Counted from the stretch's first letter, positions 10,011 through 20,604 are shown. The stretch: DNA of 64,000 bases from Ailurus styani (GCA_002007465.1 LNAC01001877.1:1-64000), one strand, 5' to 3'. The notes: generated by a model from the letters alone, not told the origin. Translations and numbers: made by a program.

Positions 10011-10019
10011 TCCCCTGAT

Positions 10020-10540
10020 AGCTAGCTGCCTTTTACCAAGTTGCTACTATGTGTCAGGTCTTCAGGAAGATCCTACACATCCAAGGCTACCCATAGATCA
10101 CTAGTTCTGTGCTAGCAACAAATGCAGAGCATACTGAAAACACAGGCATAAAAGGAGGGGGGGGTGGGAACAGGGAGAAGTCCCCATAGGAAGCAATAGA
10201 CAGAGGCAGAGACAGAAGCTGGGAAAGGATATTCCAGTGAGGACAGCACGTGCAGACTGTTCTCACAGAAGCATGAAAGAGCGTGAGCAGAAGTTCAATA
10301 CACAAATCCACAGTTCAAGGAAGGGGACAGAGAGACTTAGGAAGGAACCAAGATATTCTAAGGAGCTTAGATTTATCTTGAAGACATGGAGCACCCTTGA
10401 AGGATTTTAAGTGAAGAGGAGGAAGGCTGTATTTTATCAGATTTGCATTTCAAAATGAGTGCTCCAATCCAGCAAGAAGAGGTGGAGGTACGCACTGCAA
10501 GAGGGAGGGTGTGATGTCAGCAGCAAAGATCAGCCATCAG
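10020..10540 (-). repeat. L2-associated ancient repeat block
   Basis: Contains 'gctactatgtgtcaggtctt' (MIR/L2-like) and later 'cttgaaggattttaagtgaa' and 'aatccagcaagaagaggtgg'. These resemble wording that often follows reverse-oriented L2 ends in mammals. The family name is uncertain. Confidence 0.45.
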
Positions 10541-10544
10541 ACTC

Positions 10545-11280
10545 AGTGCAAAGGGGTCTATAATGGAAATATGTGCAGATCAAATGTCCTGACAACATAT
10601 CCTAGAAGTAATGGGTCACTGAAACGTTAACGCATAGTTGCTGTGTTGCTGGTTCCCAACAACGTTAACTAGCGAGCAAAATTCCCTGTCCCTTTGGGGC
10701 AGATCTTGTTAGCAACATGTCCCCCATCCACATATCAACTTCTCCATCAACATGAAGGGATATCATGGGGCCAGTGAAAACAGGGATCCAGGGATTTAAT
10801 TCAGTATTAGAAAATTGACCCTTTAAGTTGCTAGGAAAATGATATACGTTATATACCTCCGTAGTCTCCAAGAGGATTTCAAGGTTAAAAAAAAAAGTAA
10901 GAATTGGTAGGAAATTCAGAAACTATATAGTCGAAACCTTTCAACTCGTGGATCCATATCTTTACCTCTTCAGTTCTCACTGCTTGGAGAACCCTTTAAA
11001 CTGAGCCATCTGACAAAACCCTACTTGTCCATAACCCATGACATCTCAAAGTCCTTCCCATTCTGTAGTTTCCTTGACTCCCATTGGGCTAATGACTCCC
11101 TCTTTGGATCTCTGGTGGTCTTACTGTCTGGCCTTTACTTCTTCATTGTATAAAATGGGATCATGACTGTGCCATTGATTGGATACTTGTCAGAGTCAAA
11201 TAGAGAGGATAATCTCAACCTGCCTGTTGCGCAGAGTTGTTAGATATGCCAGGCACTTTCATATTTGATCTCAGATCTCT
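10545..11280. other. unassigned spacer
   Basis: About 0.7 kb with no supported feature. Two copies of 'aacgttaac' occur near 10624 and 10661; no meaning is assigned. Confidence 0.35.
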
Positions 11281-11289
11281 TCTTTGTCC

Positions 11290-11735
11290 TTCTTTGTCAA
11301 GTTTGTAGGAGATGACATTTCTCAAGCTGCCTTGAGGCTCTTGGGTCCTAAGTTTATATGGCCAGTCTGAGGCACCGTGGGGGTGGCAACAGGGTAAGAG
11401 GAGAGAAGAGGTCAGGGTATTTTGATCCCCATCTCTCCCGGCTTTGGTTGGCATCTCCAGGAGGAGGAGCATCTCTTCCATGGTTTCTCTAAGGTTCTAG
11501 CATCTGAAGGTGACCCCAGTCTCTGGGATTTCCTGGCATCACCTTCTCCCTCTGCTCCTCTAGATTGAGGATTCCAATGGCTTCCTCCCATTGGTGGTCT
11601 CTGGCTTGCCACCATTCCCCCTTTGGAGTCTCACTTCTTCCATCACCCATGCAACCAATTCCCATATTGAATTCCCTCTGTTTGAAAAACCTAGAAAGCT
11701 TTCTATTTTTCTGACTAGATCCTAACTGATACACT
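11290..11735 (+). repeat. ancient interspersed repeat, family A copy 2
   Basis: Interior 'gaggtcagggtattttgatc' and 3' end 'tctgactagatcctaactga' parallel the copies ending near 810, 19400 and 54100. Same orientation as the others. The opposite-strand frames over this block are shadows. Confidence 0.5.
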
Positions 11736-11824
11736 AGTCAAAGAGAAAAGGACTGGAGAAAATAGGTAATATTACTGACAACACAGTCTCTGTCAGGATC
11801 TTGTTCTGGCTGTTCAATTCATAA

Positions 11825-12060
11825 TTTCAAGATAGCACAGTGGTTAAGGATACAGACTTTGTCAGAGAGACAGGTCTCTCAGGTCTCAGTTCTGACTTTG
11901 TCTCAACCTCAGTTTCTGCTTGTGTAAATTAGGGATAAGAGTGCTATCTACATGGAGAGTTTATAAGGATTACTGATAATATGTAAAAAGCAATTAATAC
12001 AGAACCCGACACATAGTACTTGCTATGTGTCAGCTATGATTATTAATAACACATAGTAAT
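11825..12060 (+). repeat. MIR SINE relic
   Basis: Forward MIR: 'agatagcacagtggttaagg', 'tctcaacctcagtttctgct', 'gtgtaaattagggataag', 'cagaacccgacacatagta'. Its 3' end runs into a 74-bp tandem duplication and then a MIR in the opposite orientation. Confidence 0.75.
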
Positions 12061-12150
12061 AATCCAAATAAACCTATGATTTTTAATAACACATAGTAAT
12101 GTGTTAGCTATGATTATTAATAACACATAGTAATAATCTAAATAAACCTA
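12033..12150. repeat. 74-bp tandem duplication
   Basis: The unit beginning gctatgattattaataacac at 12033 restarts at 12107 and runs for about 44 bp with one difference (aatccaaat / aatctaaat). The near identity suggests a fairly recent slippage or duplication event. Confidence 0.85.
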
Positions 12151-12151
12151 C

Positions 12152-12300
12152 AGGCTGGTATTATTATTTCTCATGGCATGAGAGAAACTGAAGTTCATCA
12201 ATGTGAAGTAAGATATCCAAGGTCATACAGCTGAGAGAGGACAAGGGATGCAAGGATTAAAACTGGCTCCAAAGTCTTTGCCTTATCCACTAAACAGCAT
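12152..12300 (-). repeat. MIR SINE relic
   Basis: Reverse MIR: 'gagagaaactgaagttcatc', 'atatccaaggtcatacagct', 'gcaaggattaaaactggct', 'ttatccactaaacagcatg'. Head-on to the forward MIR at its left. Confidence 0.75.
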
Positions 12301-12304
12301 GGGC

Positions 12305-12675
12305 TCACAGGTGGAAATATACAATTGGAAACTAGAAAGGGTGTTACAGAAGTCAAATTGGAGCTACTTGGCTCCCTAATAATGTAAGCGTACTTTTGTG
12401 AGGAGCAGAGCTCAGGAGGAGCCAGAATTCCAGACAGACACTGCCCTGCAGGCAGACCTGTAGTGAGTCAGGGAAGGCAGGCTGGTCAGGGTCGTGCGGG
12501 ATGAGTTTGCCCCTGGGGAGGCCACACCCCAACCCGGTGATCTGCTGGCAGGGGGCTGTGGAGGGAGCCTCACCTTCTCATTACTGTCCTGCTGAGGGGG
12601 TAAGGGCTAATGGACTGCTGGTCCAGGGGGAGTCAGCAGCTCCACACAGCTCACTCCCCAGCATCCAGGCCTGAT
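12305..12675. other. unassigned, moderately GC-rich spacer
   Basis: No known repeat seen; scattered CpGs, not an island. Continuous with the candidate element to its right. Confidence 0.35.
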
Positions 12676-12679
12676 CCTG

Positions 12680-12960
12680 TGACCTGAGCTCTTCATGCAA
12701 GGCCATTACCCACTCCTGAGGCTGCCGGCATTAAGATTCCCTCATTATTGGCCAGGCAGATTGTTCCTGGCGATAATGAGGTGGCAAGAGAGGAGACCGT
12801 CCTGGGGGAACTTCGGAGAACCAAGCCTTCCACGGCGGCTGAGTTCCTAACCTGCTATTTTAGAAAATTTCTCTCTAAATTGCCAGGAATAATTTTCTCC
12901 AGGGAAACTCTGACCCTTCTCTGTCTTTCTTAGACTATGTACCGAAAGATGTGTAATTCC
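12680..12960. promoter_or_regulatory. candidate conserved non-coding element
   Basis: Repeat-free block with TF-site-like strings packed together: 'cctcattattggccagg' (CCAAT-like on the minus strand), 'cagattgttcctggc' (SOX-like ATTGTT), 'gataatgagg' and 'ggaataattttctcc'. This is pattern-based inference; conservation has not been measured. The 61-codon frame inside has no domain. Confidence 0.3.
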
Positions 12961-13059
12961 ACACTCACCCCTTCCTTCCCTCCCATCTTTGTTCTCTTCA
13001 TTCCTCTCTCTCCCTCTTATATTCTTTCTTTTCCCTTTATTCTTCTAATCTTTCACATG

Positions 13060-13300
13060 ACATAGTGACACAAACCTTGGAACATGCTACATTATGGGTT
13101 CAAATCCCAGCTCTTCCTCCTGGTAACTTCCTCCGAGATTTGGGGCATGTTTCTTAACCTTTTGGAGTGTCTGTTTTCTTATCTGCAAATGGAGATTCAA
13201 ATTCTCAGGATTTTGAGATTATTAAATGAACTCACTTATATAAAGAGGCTTGTAAAGTAAATGGGCACCTAACTGGCACAAAATAAATGTGGACATTGTT
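13060..13300 (+). repeat. MIR SINE relic
   Basis: Forward MIR nearly end to end: 'tgggttcaaatcccagct', 'cttcctcctggtaacttcc', 'tctgttttcttatctgcaaa', 'attattaaatgaactcact', 'ctggcacaaaataaatg'. Confidence 0.78.
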
Positions 13301-13309
13301 CTATATTCA

Positions 13310-13745
13310 CCAAAGTTTTGTCGAGTTGAGTCTTAAGTGTGAAGTCTCATGGCAGTAACTGAGGGACAGAATAAGACTTGATTTCTTTTCCTGAGGAATT
13401 TTCTCACTTTGATACTAACGAATAGCCAGGGAATTTTGGATTTTCCTAAACTAAATGAAGTTAAATGCTTTGCCCAGTGTATATCAAATATTCAATGGGA
13501 TATAACTAATTTTTTTCTAAAGCCAAGCAAACTGGGTTAAAGAATACCATGGTAACTGAAATGTTCGTGTAGTCCAAACCACTTACTTGAGCCACATTCC
13601 CTCCATAGGACATGTTTACAGAAAGAATAACTGGGGCTTTTTTCCCCTATTTTTTATATTGATTCTATTTTCTATTGATTTCTTTCTAACGTAGGATTAT
13701 GAACTACTTTAAATCCTTCTGAAGCTAGAAAGAACATGAATAAGG
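13310..13745. other. unassigned AT-rich spacer
   Basis: No repeat family, exon or RNA recognised. Confidence 0.35.
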
Positions 13746-13754
13746 TAACAAACA

Positions 13755-13900
13755 ATGAAACATGATGATTTTTATTTGCATTTTTTAATTACTAATGAAG
13801 TTAGAGATATATCCATATTAGCTTTCAGTTGTACTTTGCCAGTACCTCTGTTTTATGACTTTAACTGGTTACTATCCTTCCGGTGTCTTCTGAGCCTGAG
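13755..13900 (-). repeat. probable old LINE-1 3' UTR fragment
   Basis: The string 'gatttttatttgcatttttt' followed by 'aattactaatgaagttag' matches the complement of a common LINE-1 3' region (the 'tttgcatttccctgatgac' type). Very diverged. Confidence 0.4.
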
Positions 13901-14079
13901 TGTTACTTATCTTTGTATCCTTTGTGCAGTGTGGTACAGCATCTCAGACCAAGTGGGATTTGAATAAAAATGCTCCCACAAGGTGCCAGGCACTGGTGCT
14001 GATACCTGGGAGGTAGGAGGCTCTCAGGGATACCTTCTAGACTCCATGATGCCTGAATTCTGTTTGCCAACCTTTGAAT

Positions 14080-14475
14080 GCAGGAAATGGATTTAGTGCT
14101 AGTGGCCCAGGTTCAAAGATGAGCTCCAGGGCGCCTGGGTGGCTCAGTGGGTTAAAGCCTCTGCTTTCGGCTCAGGTCATGATCTCAGGGTCCTGGGATC
14201 GAGGCCCGCATCGGGCTCCCTGCTCAGCGGGGAGCCTGCTTCCCCCTCTCTCTGTCTGTCTGCCTCTCTGCCTCCTTGTGATCTCTCTCCCTCTGTGAAA
14301 TAAATAAATAAAATCTTTAAAAAAAAAAAAAAAGATGAGCTCCATTGCTTACTGACTGTGTGACCTTGGGCAAAGTTGCTTCACCACGCTGAGCCTCAGT
14401 TGCTCTAATCATAAAATAAGGATATTCTAGAGAAGCTCTAAGATCCCCCTGAATTCTTATTATGACATGATATTT
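14080..14475 (+). repeat. MIR relic split by a SINEC
   Basis: The left part ends 'gtggcccaggttcaaagat'. After the SINE the right part resumes 'ttgcttactgactgtgtgac', 'cttgggcaaagttgcttc' and 'ctgagcctcagttgctc'. Removing 14129-14344 restores MIR order, so the SINE is younger. Confidence 0.78.
14129..14330 (+). mobile_element. SINEC (Can-SINE), young copy with perfect TSD
   Basis: Full-length: 'gggcgcctgggtggctcagt' head, 'cggctcaggtcatgatctc', 'tgctcagcggggagcctgc', tail of aaataaataaataaaatc plus A run. Perfect 14-bp target duplication aaagatgagctcca at 14115-14128 and 14331-14344. A-box (tggctcagtgg) and B-box-like (gatcgaggc) sequences are intact. Confidence 0.97.
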
Positions 14476-14567
14476 GTGCAACGTATTTATGTAAAGGATG
14501 AAAAATTATATTCAAATTGTAATTGTTTTAAAAATTCTGTTTCATTACTCTACAGATTGTGTCAAGA

Positions 14568-14799
14568 AGTGCTGTCCAATAGAAATATAATGTGGGCCAT
14601 GAATGTGAGCCACATATGTAATCTTAAATTTTCTGGTCACCGTCTTTAAGTGAATAAAGAGAAACAGGTGAAATTAACTTAAACAGTATATTTTCTTTAA
14701 GTGAATATAACCAAACATTATCATTCTAACAAGTGGCACTAGCTATATTTCCAGTGCTTGGTAACCCCGTGGGGCCCACGGTTCCTGTGTTGGACAGTG
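14568..14799. mobile_element. hAT-type non-autonomous DNA transposon
   Basis: Starts 'agtgctgtccaatagaaa' and ends 'gtgttggacagtg', forming imperfect terminal inverted repeats. The interior 'gtgagccacatatgtaatct' and 'gaaacaggtgaaattaact' match the well-known mammalian hAT-Charlie MER-type element with these ends. I am not sure of the exact MER number. Confidence 0.7.
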
Positions 14800-14844
14800 A
14801 GGTATGGAGTGTGGCATGGGGGAGGCCGGCCTTTTCTGCGGCCG

Positions 14845-14858
14845 CTGCCCTCTGGTGG
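14845..14858 (-). promoter_or_regulatory. CTCF-core motif match
   Basis: The 14-mer ctgccctctggtgg fits the CTCF core (reverse complement CCASYAGRKGGCRS) at every position. It sits in a CpG-bearing patch (ggccgctgcc before, ggacgtac after) just outside the hAT element. Occupancy is inferred only from the motif. The motif reads on the minus strand. Confidence 0.6.
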
Positions 14859-14964
14859 ACGTACAAATGAGTGGCACTTCACAGAACAGGTGGGATGGGC
14901 ACGAGGAAGCCCCCAGCCTGGGTGTCCTACTAACAGTTATCACATGTCCAAATCAGAAACATAG

Positions 14965-15350
14965 ATAGTAAGGGGATGGGACAGACGTAGGCCACAGCAG
15001 AATACATGAAAGACCCTCATGCCATTCCATACATGTGAAAAATATGGGCTCTTGTACTAACACTGGAAGTAAACGAGATCATCTCTGTGAGTTTTAAGTC
15101 AAGTCAGAGACTATCAGGAATCTAGAGAAAAGGAAACATAAATAACCTAAACAATTTCCAAACTCCTTTTCAATGACAATTATGCCCAGAATCCTTTGGC
15201 AGTTACCCTAAAATGCTCTGCAGGGCCTTTTAGACTTCGGGGAATAGATTGATTGTGTCTGGTAGGTTTTCATTCTTTGCAAATTGGTACCAAGCATATA
15301 ACACATTTTGTGACCCTCTAGTAAGCAGAATATTTGATTTGCTGGAACAA
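14965..15350. other. unassigned spacer
   Basis: No repeat or exon recognised. Confidence 0.35.
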
Positions 15351-15354
15351 TTCA

Positions 15355-15520
15355 TTGGAATAGCAGAAAGAGAATGGATTTTGGAGTCAGACTTCGATTT
15401 GTCATTTGCTATGTGACCTTGAGTTTGAAATTTAATCTCTTTGGACTTCAGTTTCCTTATCTGAGAGGTGGGAATGACTCTTAGTCTGCAGGATACTCTT
15501 GGCATTCAAATGATGATTAT
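15355..15520 (+). repeat. MIR SINE relic
   Basis: Forward MIR: 'ggattttggagtcagact', 'catttgctatgtgaccttg', 'ttggacttcagtttcctt', 'atctgagaggtgggaatg'. The minus-strand frame over it is a shadow. Confidence 0.78.
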
Positions 15521-16090
15521 CATTCACTGAATATTTGTTAAGCACATATTATACATCACGTATTGCATGGGGTGCAATATAGTAAATAAGATATAATTTA
15601 CCTCTTCCTCTATAAGGCTTTCCCTGGTGGGAAAATAAGTATTTAAAGACCATTAGTGTTCGAAAGAAGACACGCAGGGCACTATGGAGGCCTGAAGTTG
15701 GGAACCTTATGGGGTAGGTCTCAGGCAGGGCCCCTGAAAAATGACATTAGGTAGAGACTGTAACAATGAACAGAGCTCATCTAGGCAAAGGATTTTGTAT
15801 GGATAGGTGTGGAGGGTGGATAGAGCAGTGTTCTAAGCAGACAGAACAGTATGTGCAAAGGCCCTGACGCAAGAGAGACCATGGATCATTTGAGGACCTA
15901 AAAGAAGTTCAGTCCAGAAGAGAAAGAGGAGACTAATGGGGCTGGAGATTAGTGGGCCAGATCCAGCAGACTCCTGTGAGTTGAGAGAGCTTAGGCCTGC
16001 ATTTGGAAGGCATGGATCTGTTGGCAGATATTAAACAGGAGAGTGACATTATTGTATTGTTTTAAAGTCTTTCTGGCTATTTCTGACATG
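15515..16090 (-). repeat. LINE-2 3' end and associated ancient repeat
   Basis: Left end 'cattcactgaatatttgtta' / 'agcacatattatacatcac' is the reversed L2 terminus. Further right, 'gtatgtgcaaaggccctga', 'gggccagatccagcagact' and 'ttctggctatttctgacatg' are wording that commonly accompanies it. Confidence 0.6.
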
Positions 16091-16319
16091 GATTCAATGA
16101 CAATGTGGAGCACAAAGTGGAGACTACAGCAGGAATAAGGGTAAATTATGATGGAGTTTAGGATGTGATATGCGTAGTGTGATAGAGAGAAGGGGATTAA
16201 CCTAAGTAATATTTAGGGAAATAAAAGAGAGAATTAGCCATATCGCTCTATCTCTATGAGTTACTCCATGGCATGTGGTTGATAGGATTTGCCTGGTGTT
16301 GTGCTCTTCCTTAAGCCAC

Positions 16320-16440
16320 AGCCTCAGCAAATATGTGTTGATGCTCTACTACCTGCCACATGCTGACCTAGGTGCTGCAGATATCATGGCAAACAAAAAC
16401 AGACCAAAATTCCAGGCCTCAAGGAACTTACATTCTCTTA
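16320..16440 (-). repeat. LINE-2 3' end
   Basis: Reverse L2: 'cagcaaatatgtgttgatgc', 'aaacaaaaacagaccaaaat' and 'aaggaacttacattctct'. Confidence 0.7.
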
Positions 16441-16444
16441 GAAC

Positions 16445-16795
16445 TATGATGAGGATAACATATGCTATGGTAGGTTAACAGTGAATATTGATTCATTCTT
16501 CTCTTGCCTTCTCCAGTTGTGATGGAAACCTGATATCTACATTTACATTTAAATAACACTGTGAAATCACTTTGCAAGCAGCAGGAACGCTGTGATTCTA
16601 AACAGAAGTCCAAGACCCCCACGGTGTCCACTATACACAAGGTCAAGTTGATAAGACCCCAGTTTGGATCTGGTTTCCCATCATCTCACCTACACCATAG
16701 GGACCCACATTATTACCTGCTTCCCACGTTCACTTGTATGTAATGCTGAAGAGAAGAAAAGAGAGGGAAGAAGTTAGCAAGGAAATATAGAGCTG
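16445..16795. other. unassigned spacer
   Basis: No supported feature. Confidence 0.35.
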
Positions 16796-16799
16796 GTCA

Positions 16800-16925
16800 G
16801 GACTTCCATCTTGCCAAGCACAAACTATACACCAGCACCGTGCTGGTCCTTTCTACCCAAATCTGCAGGTGTGCCGTTATCAACCCTGTTTTACAGATGA
16901 AGACACTAAATCTTACAAAAGTAAG
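16800..16925 (-). repeat. MIR fragment
   Basis: Reverse MIR: 'accagcaccgtgctggtcc', then 'ctgttttacagatgaagaca'. It abuts a forward MIR fragment, giving an inverted pair. Confidence 0.65.
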
Positions 16926-16934
16926 ACTTACAAA

Positions 16935-17050
16935 GTTTCCAGTGTTTCAACCCTGGCTCAGTTATGTATCAATTGTAAGTCTCTTAATCCTGAATCTCCT
17001 TTCACATCATATATAAAATTGGAATTAAAATGTCAATTTCACCAGGAGTT
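16935..17050 (+). repeat. MIR fragment
   Basis: Forward MIR: 'aaccctggctcagttatgta', 'gtaagtctcttaatcctga', 'atataaaattggaattaaa'. Diverged. Confidence 0.55.
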
Positions 17051-17054
17051 TTTG

Positions 17055-17375
17055 TTTTTGTTTTTTGTTTTTGGTAGAGCAAAAAGCATGGTGCGTGTAA
17101 AGTGCTTGGTGCCCAGGATAATTATCTATACATTTCAGTCATCTTTGCTCCTTCCACTCACCTACCAAGAGAGATAACAGAGCAGTTCCTGTATCTACCA
17201 TAAAAAAACCAAAACCAACCCGAACTATTCATAACCTAAAGACTCCACTGTGCAGTGTTGTCTCCACTGCGCCATCCTTTTTCATAATCTCATGCCATTC
17301 ATTCTTGGCCCAGGCTTCTTGGAGTCCACATTTCTAGCAGCGGATGTCATGGGGATGTCGACTTCACTATTTGCA
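17055..17375. other. unassigned spacer
   Basis: Begins with a (GTTTTT)-like T-rich run; otherwise nothing recognised. Confidence 0.35.
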
Positions 17376-17379
17376 AGCA

Positions 17380-17990
17380 CAGACCAACACATTAATGAGA
17401 AGTATTTACACGCTGTGGGCCAAGAAATCCACAACTTCTTACTGCCATGAAGGCAGGGCTGGCTGCAATGCAGCTGGTTACTGCTAGACATAAAACCATT
17501 ATCAGCTCATTGGCCATTCCAACATAAAACTGCTTGCAAAGATATTTCCCCACCGAGGGGCTACATTTAATAAGAACCATGGATGACAGTAAAAAGCACA
17601 TTTATTTCCTATAACCTACAGAAAGTCTTCATTGCATATAGGATAAATAACAGGCCTCTGTGAATTACTGGTCTGTAATTCCACCGAGGAGGTTTGGGTC
17701 ATGGACCGCAGTGGGGAGAAACTGCTGTTTTAAAAGCCAGGTCCTGGAGTGGAAGAAGCAAAGGAAGAAGATGAGTTTCTGCATAAAAGACACGACAACC
17801 TGCTGTCAAGCAATGGTCCAGCACAGGCACATTCTCAAGGGCACGGGCAGCCTTTCTACTCAGCGGCAGGAGGCCTAAAGCAAAATTACTAAGCAATAAA
17901 AACATTATCCCGCCTAATAATTATGCTCAGAACAACATCATAACCCATCTTCTTACCGGCCCCTTACAATTATCTGGGAGATAAACAAAA
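17380..17990. promoter_or_regulatory. candidate conserved non-coding block
   Basis: About 600 bp free of recognisable repeats. It contains many AT-rich developmental-type motifs separated by GC-rich strings, for example 'cataaaaccattatcagctc', 'gcaaagatatttcccc', 'gcctaataattatgctc' and 'cttacaattatctggg'. Frames on both strands are short and overlapping, so a coding origin is unlikely. Conservation is untested. Confidence 0.25.
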
Positions 17991-18109
17991 CGGGGATTCT
18001 TATCCCCATTTGACTGATGGGGACCTGTGTCACTGCGAGATGCCCAGGACGGCAGAATGTGCCCCTATGTCTTACAGAAGACAGTCCTTTAAAGACTGTG
18101 GGCTGCAGA

Positions 18110-18545
18110 TCTGACCCCTATTACCTCCCCGACCTGGCTGCACTGAGTTCCCACTGTGGTGCATCCTTGCTGCTTCTCAAAAGCTCTGGCATGCTCTGGT
18201 CTTAGGGTCTGCCCTTGTCTTTCCTTCCGCCTAGAACCCTCATCCCTCCAGGATCAGAATGCCTTCCTCCCTCAACTCCAATCGGATCGTTGCTCAAATA
18301 TCATCTTCTCAATGATCCATCTTGCCACTGTGTTTCCACAGGCAATCCCACCCCAAGCACCGCTCATCTCTCTTTCCTGCTCCGCTTTGATCCCTAGCAC
18401 TGATCAGTTTCAGATCAGATCCCCATCAGAATAAGATCCACGAGGGTAGAGAATTTTGTTTGCTTGGTTCATCGCTACCAGCTAGACCAGGGATGGGCAC
18501 ATACTGGATGCCTACAAACACATGTTGAATGGATCAATGTACAAA
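18110..18545 (+). repeat. LINE-2 3' region, well preserved
   Basis: Long forward L2 run: 'ctcaaaagctctggcatgct', 'ccttccgcctagaaccctc', 'cgttgctcaaatatcatctt', 'gaataagatccacgagggta', 'gaattttgtttgcttggttc', ending 'catgttgaatggatcaatg'. Confidence 0.8.
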
Positions 18546-18654
18546 TGAATGGATCAGTGCTGTGCGTTGTGATGGTAACTGGCCACAGCCCTTCAAAAGA
18601 GGCCCCACTGCAACAGAGTGCTGTCCAGCACTGTTCATGGTAACAGCCACAGTG

Positions 18655-18850
18655 TGGATGCTTACTGAGTATGTATTACAAATGCCATGTCCTGTGTTTA
18701 GCACTCTAATTGAGTTGGTACGTATAATCATCTTAATAACTGCATGAGGAGGCATATGCCCCAAATCACACAGTTAGCTGGACATGGAGTAAACCAGTTA
18801 TTTGAATGCAAGTCTGTCTCACCCCAGATCCCATGCTCATTCTTAATGTT
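18655..18850 (-). repeat. MIR fragment
   Basis: Reverse MIR: 'atgcttactgagtatgtat', 'tgtgtttagcactctaatt', 'caaatcacacagttagctg', 'tttgaatgcaagtctgtct'. Confidence 0.68.
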
Positions 18851-18999
18851 AGGTTATATGATCGTTCCCATCACAATCTAACTTGACTATTTTCTGCCTC
18901 CTGGGCTCTGCTTCTCATCAGTGTCCTAGAGCAAGATGTTGTTTGTCTGTCTGTCTAGATCCACACCCTAGCCTTCTCCACTTGGCTCCATCCCCATGT

Positions 19000-19400
19000 G
19001 GCTGACACATGTGGGCTGCAAGAATGGGCTCTCTTGTCCTCTCACTTCTAGCTGGGGGAGGCCAATGGAGTCAAGAGATCAGGTGGAAGAAGAAATCAAG
19101 TCAGGGTATCCATTCAGGCCCCCTTCCTCTGCGGTCACCTTGGATGGGCTACCCCCCTCACCCAAAGGTCAGAGCTCTTCTCAAAGTGGCCATCTTTACA
19201 TAATGTTCTGGCTCTGGGTTCCAGGAGCTGCTCCCTGTCCTACATCTTTCAGAACCATGGGTGGTAACAACAGATGCTCTGCTCTATCTCTTGTAGTTTC
19301 TCTACACCCTTCTGAGTAAACAGTCGCTTCATTAAAATCTTCTTGAATTATCCTAATCCAAGAGTGCCATCTGTTTCCTACTAGGACCCTGACTGATGGA
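19000..19400 (+). repeat. ancient interspersed repeat, family A copy 3
   Basis: Best preserved of the four: 'ttctagctgggggaggccaa', 'aagtcagggtatccattcag', 'gcggtcaccttggatgggct', 'agagtgccatctgtttcct', 'taggaccctgactgatgga'. The ORFs over it are chance readings. Confidence 0.55.
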
Positions 19401-19603
19401 ACATTGTGTGAACTCTGAGCTCTGATTGTTCTCTCTGGCCTCACTTAGCCTAATGCAGTTCATATGCATAAAGTACTTACCACAGTTCTTGATACACTGT
19501 AGGTTCTCATAAATGTTGGTTTGATAGTACTTACTATTAATCTCTTCAAATGAAGTTTTCTACTTTTCATTCTTATTCACTACCACTCCCCTGGCCACCC
19601 CCA

Positions 19604-20055
19604 CACTATTGGGTTGAATAGAGTTCCCTCAAGTTCATTTCTACTCAGAACCTCTGAATGTGATCTAATTTGGAAATCTGGTCCTTGTGAATGTAATTAA
19701 TTGAGGTAAATGGGGTCAGACTAGATTAGGGAGGACCCTAGTCCAGTGACTGGTATCCTTATGAGAAGAGCAAATGGAGACACACACAGAGGGAAGATAG
19801 CCAGGGGAAGACAGAGGTGGAGATTGGCGTGTGGCAGCTGCAAGCCAAGGAAGGCCAGGCTTTCGGGCAATGACTAGAAACTAGGAGGAAACAAAGGAGG
19901 ATTCTTCCCTAAAACCTTCAGAGAGAGTTGTGCCTGGCCAATAAAACCTTGGTTTGGGCTTCCAACCTTAAGACCTGTGAGAAGATACATTTCTAGACTG
20001 TTAAGCCCTCAGTTGGTGCTATTTTGTTACGCAACCCTAGGAGAAGAATCCACCC
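19604..20055 (+). mobile_element. solo LTR, ERVL-MaLR (MLT1-like)
   Basis: Forward LTR with all landmarks: 'gttgaatagagttccctca', 'gaatgtgatctaatttgga', 'tgactggtatccttatgag', 'gcaagccaaggaaggccag', and 3' end 'gtgctattttgttacgcaa' / 'ccctaggagaagaatcc'. No internal viral region. Confidence 0.8.
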
Positions 20056-20094
20056 AGCAACTCCATGTGGCAGCTAGCCTGAATTTGAGTTCTC

Positions 20095-20430
20095 ATAATG
20101 GACATGCTCTTCCTTCCAGGTCCTTGCACACACTGCTATTTCCTCTGCTTGGGAGCATCCTTTCCACTGCTCTCCACGGGACCACGTCCAACGGTATTTC
20201 CTCCCCCATGTGACTTCCCCTGTGAGGTCTTCCCTGGCCCTTCAAGTCTAGCTGAGCAAAACCCGTCCTCTGAGTTCCAAAACATGAATTTTTGCCATCA
20301 GGGCACCTGTCACAACACACGACAGTTATGTGACTGGCTGTTCATACTCTGCAAGGTTTGTGAGGATGAAGTAGCCCCATCTCTTATTCTTAGTTGTATT
20401 CAATGGTACCTAGAGTATATTCATTCTGAC
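20095..20430 (+). repeat. LINE-2 3' region
   Basis: Forward L2: 'gacatgctcttccttccagg', 'tttcctctgcttgggagca', 'tgacttcccctgtgaggtct', 'tccctggcccttcaagtct'. Confidence 0.75.
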
Positions 20431-20434
20431 TAAC

Positions 20435-20600
20435 GCTCACTGAGTGCTTACTACCTGCTCAGCACCGTTCTAAGTGCTTTATTTGTATTAACTCATTTAT
20501 TCCTCCTTGCTACCCTATCGAGGTAGGTACTATTAATTTTCCCACTTTACAGTTGGCCACAATGGAAAGCACAGGCTGAGACAGCCAGTCGCCCATCTGC
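20435..20600 (-). repeat. MIR SINE relic
   Basis: Reverse MIR: 'actgagtgcttactacctgc', 'agcaccgttctaagtgctt', 'aactcatttattcctcctt', 'gaggtaggtactattaat'. Confidence 0.78.
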
Positions 20601-20604
20601 ATTA

